This document shows, in pieces, positions 60,693 through 64,000 of a stretch of DNA of 64,000 bases. A program made the translations under genes and the position numbers. Position 1 is the first letter of the stretch. The number at the start of each line of letters is the position of its first letter. The notes under the pieces were generated by a model that searched no databases, had not been told where the DNA came from, and saw nothing but the letters and a program-made list of their open reading frames with translations. The stretch is from contig JAHFWL010001297.1 of the NCBI GenBank assembly GCA_021292165.1, positions 1 through 64,000 on the forward strand, given 5' to 3'. This DNA is from Shinisaurus crocodilurus. Its lineage: Eukaryota > Chordata > Lepidosauria > Squamata > Shinisauridae.

Positions 60693-61027
60693 TGAATGGT
60701 TGGTGAACCCAGGGATAGGGTATGCCGCAGATGAATCCTCAGATGAGTGTCAATTTGGGGGCAGAGCAGTTGCTACAAGGAGTCAGAGGTAGGTTCCTGA
60801 CCTCACTGTGTTAGAACCTCAGTTCTTCCCACTTAGCACTTTCCAGGTCCTGTTGTCCCCTCCTTTCCACTTCCTACACAGCATACCTGGAGCCCTCCAT
60901 GCCACAGCAGGTGGGGAAGTATGGAGGAGGCTGATTTGACCAAGGAGAGAAATCTTATCTCTCACTGCATGGGGCAATTTTTAGGGTTGGGGGGAAAGGA
61001 GTGGTGAATAATGTGATGGTAGGCTTC
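60693..61027. other. No recognisable gene or repeat
   Basis: Nothing recognised. Confidence 0.4.
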
Positions 61028-61035
61028 CTATAGGG

Positions 61036-61107
61036 CAGTGTTCTCCAACCTTGGGCCCCCAGATGTTTTTGGCCTATAATTCCCAGCATGCCCCAGCCAG
61101 CTCACTG
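61036..61107. mobile_element. Internally deleted palindromic hAT MITE (72 bp)
   Basis: Left arm CAGTGTTCTCCAACCTTGGG to 'ccagccagct' as in 28288-28355, then the right arm is reduced to CACTG. CTATAGGG is exactly duplicated at 61028-61035 and 61108-61115, so nothing outside the element was lost. Confidence 0.85.
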
Positions 61108-61540
61108 CTATAGGGCAATCAGAGTTTCCTTGACTTGAGGCAATGCCTGACTAGAGTCACAGAAAAGAGTTACTGTTGATAGCCCTACAATATGATTTCT
61201 TCCTAGTTTCCCCTTACCTGCCGAGAAAAGCTTATTTAAGTTTTTGACATACAGAGATGACTTTTTCCAGAGGGTAGCCATGTTAGTCTAGTGCAGCTAA
61301 AACAAAAAAAGAATCTTGTGGCATCTTAAAGACTAACAAATTTATTCTGGCATAAATTTCCATGGACTATAGTCCACTTCATCAGATGCATGGAGTATTT
61401 TGGAGAGTTTCAGGCTTTTTATACAGTACTTATGGTGGTGGTTTACGGGTGGGGAGGGGACTGTAAACAGAGAGTTCAGAAGGAAATCCAATGCAGAAAT
61501 TCAATGTGATGATGACAATCACATTATTAACAGTGATCAT

Positions 61541-61816
61541 TCACAGTGCAGTTGTTGCTGAGAAGAAACATTCTGGCACTAGGTAAGGCAAGTAACACAT
61601 GTAGTGTGATAAAAATCCTTTATCCTGATTCAAGCCTCTGGCAATAGAATTAAACCTGTTGATGAATTCAAACTCAGCAGTCTCTTGCTCTAATCTCTCT
61701 TTGAAGTCCCTTTGCTCCACATTGGCCATGTTAAGATCTGTGACAGAGTGTCCTGGGAAGATGAAGTATTTCCCCACTGGTTTCTGAATATTGCCATTTC
61801 TGATTTGTGATATCAT
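61541..61816 (-). pseudogene. Penelope-like C-terminal coding remnant
   Basis: 91-codon frame with IQKPVGKYFIFPGHSVTDLN, then NVEQRDFKERLEQETAEFEF and INRFNSIARGLNQDKGFLSH. The 'H/YF..PGHS..D' plus 'RE..E..FI.RFN....GLN' pattern is that of the GIY-YIG endonuclease C-terminal part of Penelope-like elements. The GIY-YIG signature itself would lie upstream and is lost behind the CR1 insertion. Dead fragment; alternative assignments are possible. Confidence 0.5.
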
Positions 61817-61898
61817 AGAATCATAGAATCATAGAAAACTAGAGTTGGAAGGGGCCTACAAGGCCATCGAGTCCAACCCCCTGCTCAATGCAGGATCA
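61812..61898 (-). mobile_element. CR1 LINE 3' terminus
   Basis: Three tandem ATCATAGA octamers at 61813-61840, 'ctagagttggaaggggcc' and 'gagtccaaccccctgctc': the last ~85 bp of CR1 on the minus strand. Confidence 0.85.
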
Positions 61899-62225
61899 AT
61901 CCTGTTGTGCAAAAGACAGTAGTGCTCCCTGCTTGTCCCTGCTCAGCTACACCATGGCTATTCAGTTCCTCTTCCAAGAAGAACTTCCACCCTGTCATCT
62001 TTATTGCTACGATTATACGGCTGAAAATGCCATCTGGGCATAGTCATAGAAACTCCCAGGAACACACTTAGTGTTAAGCTCTTCCAAGAGTGTAGCACAG
62101 ATGTTACAGTGACAACAGAGAAGCACATAAAATAAGGGATTGGTTTCATTCTTCCTGGGATTGCTCTGTTGCTGCCTCTCTCAGTGGGGTGTGGCATAAG
62201 CGAACCAATTAAAGAAGTTCCTGAC

Positions 62226-62586
62226 AATCACTTGAGATTAGGACCCAGGTGCATTTCACTTCCAAAGTTGTTTTATTAAAGAACCGTGTTATCTATATCT
62301 ATCTTTTCTCTCTGCAAGACTGCTCTGTTTTATTCAGTTAGCATTTCTATAAACCCACCTCACTTCACTCAGGGTATTTGTATTTATGCACATCTCAGCT
62401 GTAATTTAGGATGCTTTCACACATGAAATTAAAAGTACCTGTCCTGTATCTGCCATGTAAATATAAAATGCCCATTGGCAAGAATGTATGGTATATTTAA
62501 AAATAGCTGTCTTTTAAATCCACATTAGCAACATATACATAGCACAAGAAGGGATCATAAATGCCTTTATGTGGAAAAGCCTAGGG
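62226..62586. other. No recognisable gene or repeat
   Basis: AT-rich, nothing recognised. Confidence 0.4.
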
Positions 62587-62723
62587 CAGCCTTGCCCAAC
62601 CACCAGATACATTGGACTATAACTCCCATCAATCCAAGCCAGCATAGCCATCGGCACCACTGGCTAGGAATGATGGGAACTGCATTCCAACACATCCGAA
62701 GGGCACCAGCTTGGGCAAGTCTG
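62587..62723. mobile_element. Palindromic hAT MITE (CAGCCTTGCCCAACC)
   Basis: 137 bp, start CAGCCTTGCCCAACC, end GCTTGGGCAAGTCTG, arms through 'ggactataactcccatc' and 'gatgggaactgcattcc'. Flanks GCCTAGGG and AGCTAGAA agree only 5/8. Confidence 0.7.
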
Positions 62724-63060
62724 AGCTAGAATACGTTTGGAAACTGGAATGTGCTCTATTCTCTGAAGCTGTTCCAACAGGGCAGTACATCAGCATGTGG
62801 TTTCTCAGGCAGCAACGGATGTGGCTCCAGCTGGATGAGCTTTGCCAGCTCAGTTGGCTGACCTGGAATGGACCAGAATCAGCAATGGTCACTACAAACA
62901 GTGCCCTGCCCCTGACATACTCACTGACTGAAGGAGTCCAGAATTCTGAGCACCACTAGATTGCAGCCAACATAAATTATTTGCCAAACTGTCCAAAATT
63001 CTCCAGGAAGGAGCCCTCATTCTGCATCAGCCCAACCCAACCCAAAGTTGTGTGCAAATG
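62724..63060. other. No recognisable gene or repeat
   Basis: A plus-strand frame 62711-62959 begins inside the MITE and has no recognisable similarity. Confidence 0.4.
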
Positions 63061-63064
63061 CCTA

Positions 63065-63168
63065 TATTTATTCATCTAATTTATATCCCTCATTTCAGTT
63101 TGCGGCAAGACCCACAAAGCAGCTTGCAGCATAATAAAGTATCAGTACAAAACAACCCAGCAGGGATA
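63065..63168 (-). mobile_element. L2-like LINE 3' tail
   Basis: 'atttattcatctaatttata', 'tccctcatttcagtttgc', 'cacaaagcagcttgcagc' then A-rich; antisense tail. Confidence 0.45.
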
Positions 63169-63176
63169 ATCTAGGC

Positions 63177-64000
63177 CAGTGATGGCGAACCTTTTTGAGC
63201 CCGAGTGCCCAAACTGCAACACAAAACCAACTTATTTATTTCAAGGTGCCAACTCTGCAATTAAACCTGAATACTGAGGTTTTAGTTTTAGAAAAACAAC
63301 TCATACAATTGTCTGAACTAATTAACATCTTTTGTCTTTAAAGAAAAACACAATAACAGAGCTTTCAATGATACAAACAGTTTTTTGTTGAAAAAAAAAT
63401 CAACTCAAAAAATTATAGTACTACATTATACACATAGCCTGAAGGGAATTTATACAAACTTTTTAAATAATTAGGCACCTGTATTTTTGGATAAGGGATT
63501 CTCAACTTGTAATATGATTATATGCCAGACTGAAATTGTATGGGGCAAGCTTTACTCCGGGTCCTTTCCCTGCTTCTACAGATGTCGGATTAGTAGAAGT
63601 AAAAGTCAACCTGTACTAGGATGAGCAAGATAAACAAGAAAACTAAACGTTCTTAACACATTCTAAACACTTTATGTCTTCGACTGCAAACACTGCATTA
63701 GGTAAAAGTTTGCATTGGGCATGCTTTTGCACAATTAATGTGATTTTTGCTATTTCATGCATGCTGATAATTTGTCAAACCTTGGCTCATACTCCGTTAG
63801 TTTAAGAGCAACACATGCAGCACTCAGGTCAACTGTTAGGGCTTTACATCCAAGCCATGCTCTGTGCATCATTCTTCAAAATCTTTTAAATGTGATAACA
63901 ATGTAGAAAAGAATTCTGTAACAGGAATTCTAGAATAAAATCATTCTGTTCCACACTGTGAGAAAGAACAAGATCATTAGTGCTTTGCAGAAGGGGACAG
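63177..64000 (-). mobile_element. Charlie-like hAT element, one end and possible transposase remnant
   Basis: Starts CAGTGATGGCGAACCTTTTT, then 'gagcccgagtgcccaaactg', the characteristic end of a Charlie-type hAT group (remembered as OposCharlie/OC1-like). The body does not end before the window does. On the minus strand near 63740-63860 a short open stretch ends LKLTEYEPRFDKLSACMK, similar in style to hAT transposase C-termini (L...PRF.KL). The other terminus and octamer lie outside. Confidence 0.55.

Larger units (their letters stand above)
61265..62225 (-). mobile_element. Penelope-like retroelement fragment, with CR1 insertion
   Basis: 'gtagccatgttagtctagtg', 'cttaaagactaacaaattta', 'ccacttcatcagatgcatgg' is a very common reptile/turtle repeat end that I associate with Penelope-like elements. 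The coding remnant at 61541-61816 lies just upstream on the minus strand, and a CR1 tail (61812-61898) is inserted at its 5' side. Family name from memory, not searched. Confidence 0.5.

Overview
The window looks like intergenic or deep-intronic nuclear DNA of a squamate reptile, most likely a lizard. The evidence is the repeat content. There are SINEs with a tRNA-like head and a body typical of the Sauria SINE. There are CR1 LINE 3' ends finishing in tandem ATTCTATG-type repeats, L2-like and L1 LINE fragments, solo LTRs, and many hAT-type DNA elements with 8-bp target-site duplications (TSDs). I found no host protein-coding exon, tRNA gene or rRNA gene that I could defend, and nothing bacterial or viral apart from solo LTRs. 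Almost every open frame that makes biological sense belongs to a transposable element.

Layout. 1-5.9 kb: three hAT-type elements and SINE remnants in otherwise unrecognised DNA. 5.9-7.6 kb: an orphan 90-codon frame followed by a poly(A) signal, then a CR1 3' end split by a GC-rich 663-bp hAT element. 8.8-10.5 kb: a duplicated composite repeat, a minisatellite, CR1 tails, a Sauria SINE, and the first of four SINEs that join a 5S-rRNA-like head to a CR1 tail. 13.9-15.2 kb: the longest coding remnant, a 428-codon reverse-transcriptase frame on the minus strand. 16.5-25.1 kb: hAT elements, foldback elements, an L2-like tail, a CR1 ORF2 end, and a second 5S/CR1 SINE. 25.2-26.2 kb: two local tandem arrays. 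27.3-31.8 kb: palindromic hAT element, large foldbacks, Sauria SINEs, a third 5S/CR1 SINE, and a 65-bp L1 insertion with a 14-bp TSD. 32-36.7 kb: LTR-like segments and one clear solo LTR inside a GC-rich foldback element. 37-43 kb: palindromes and an L2-like LINE interrupted by a SINE and a second solo LTR. 43.1-45.4 kb: CR1 and two L1 ORF2 ends. 46-47.2 kb: a ~1.17-kb unclassified inverted-terminus repeat. 48.6 kb: a 42-bp minisatellite. 49-54 kb: palindromes, an L2-like reverse-transcriptase remnant, and the fourth 5S/CR1 SINE. 55.4 kb: a mariner-type element with TA duplications. 57.8-64 kb: hAT elements, CR1, a tRNA-derived SINE, a Penelope-like fragment, and the end of a Charlie-like hAT element running off the window.

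The elements form a readable insertion history. Where one element splits another, the TSD gives the order: hAT into CR1 at 6.7 kb, LTR into foldback element at 35.8 kb, SINE and LTR into L2 at 41 kb, hAT into foldback at 20.5 kb. Family names are from recognition of motifs and remembered consensus patterns, not from a search. TSDs, inverted repeats and tandem periods were read directly from the sequence.
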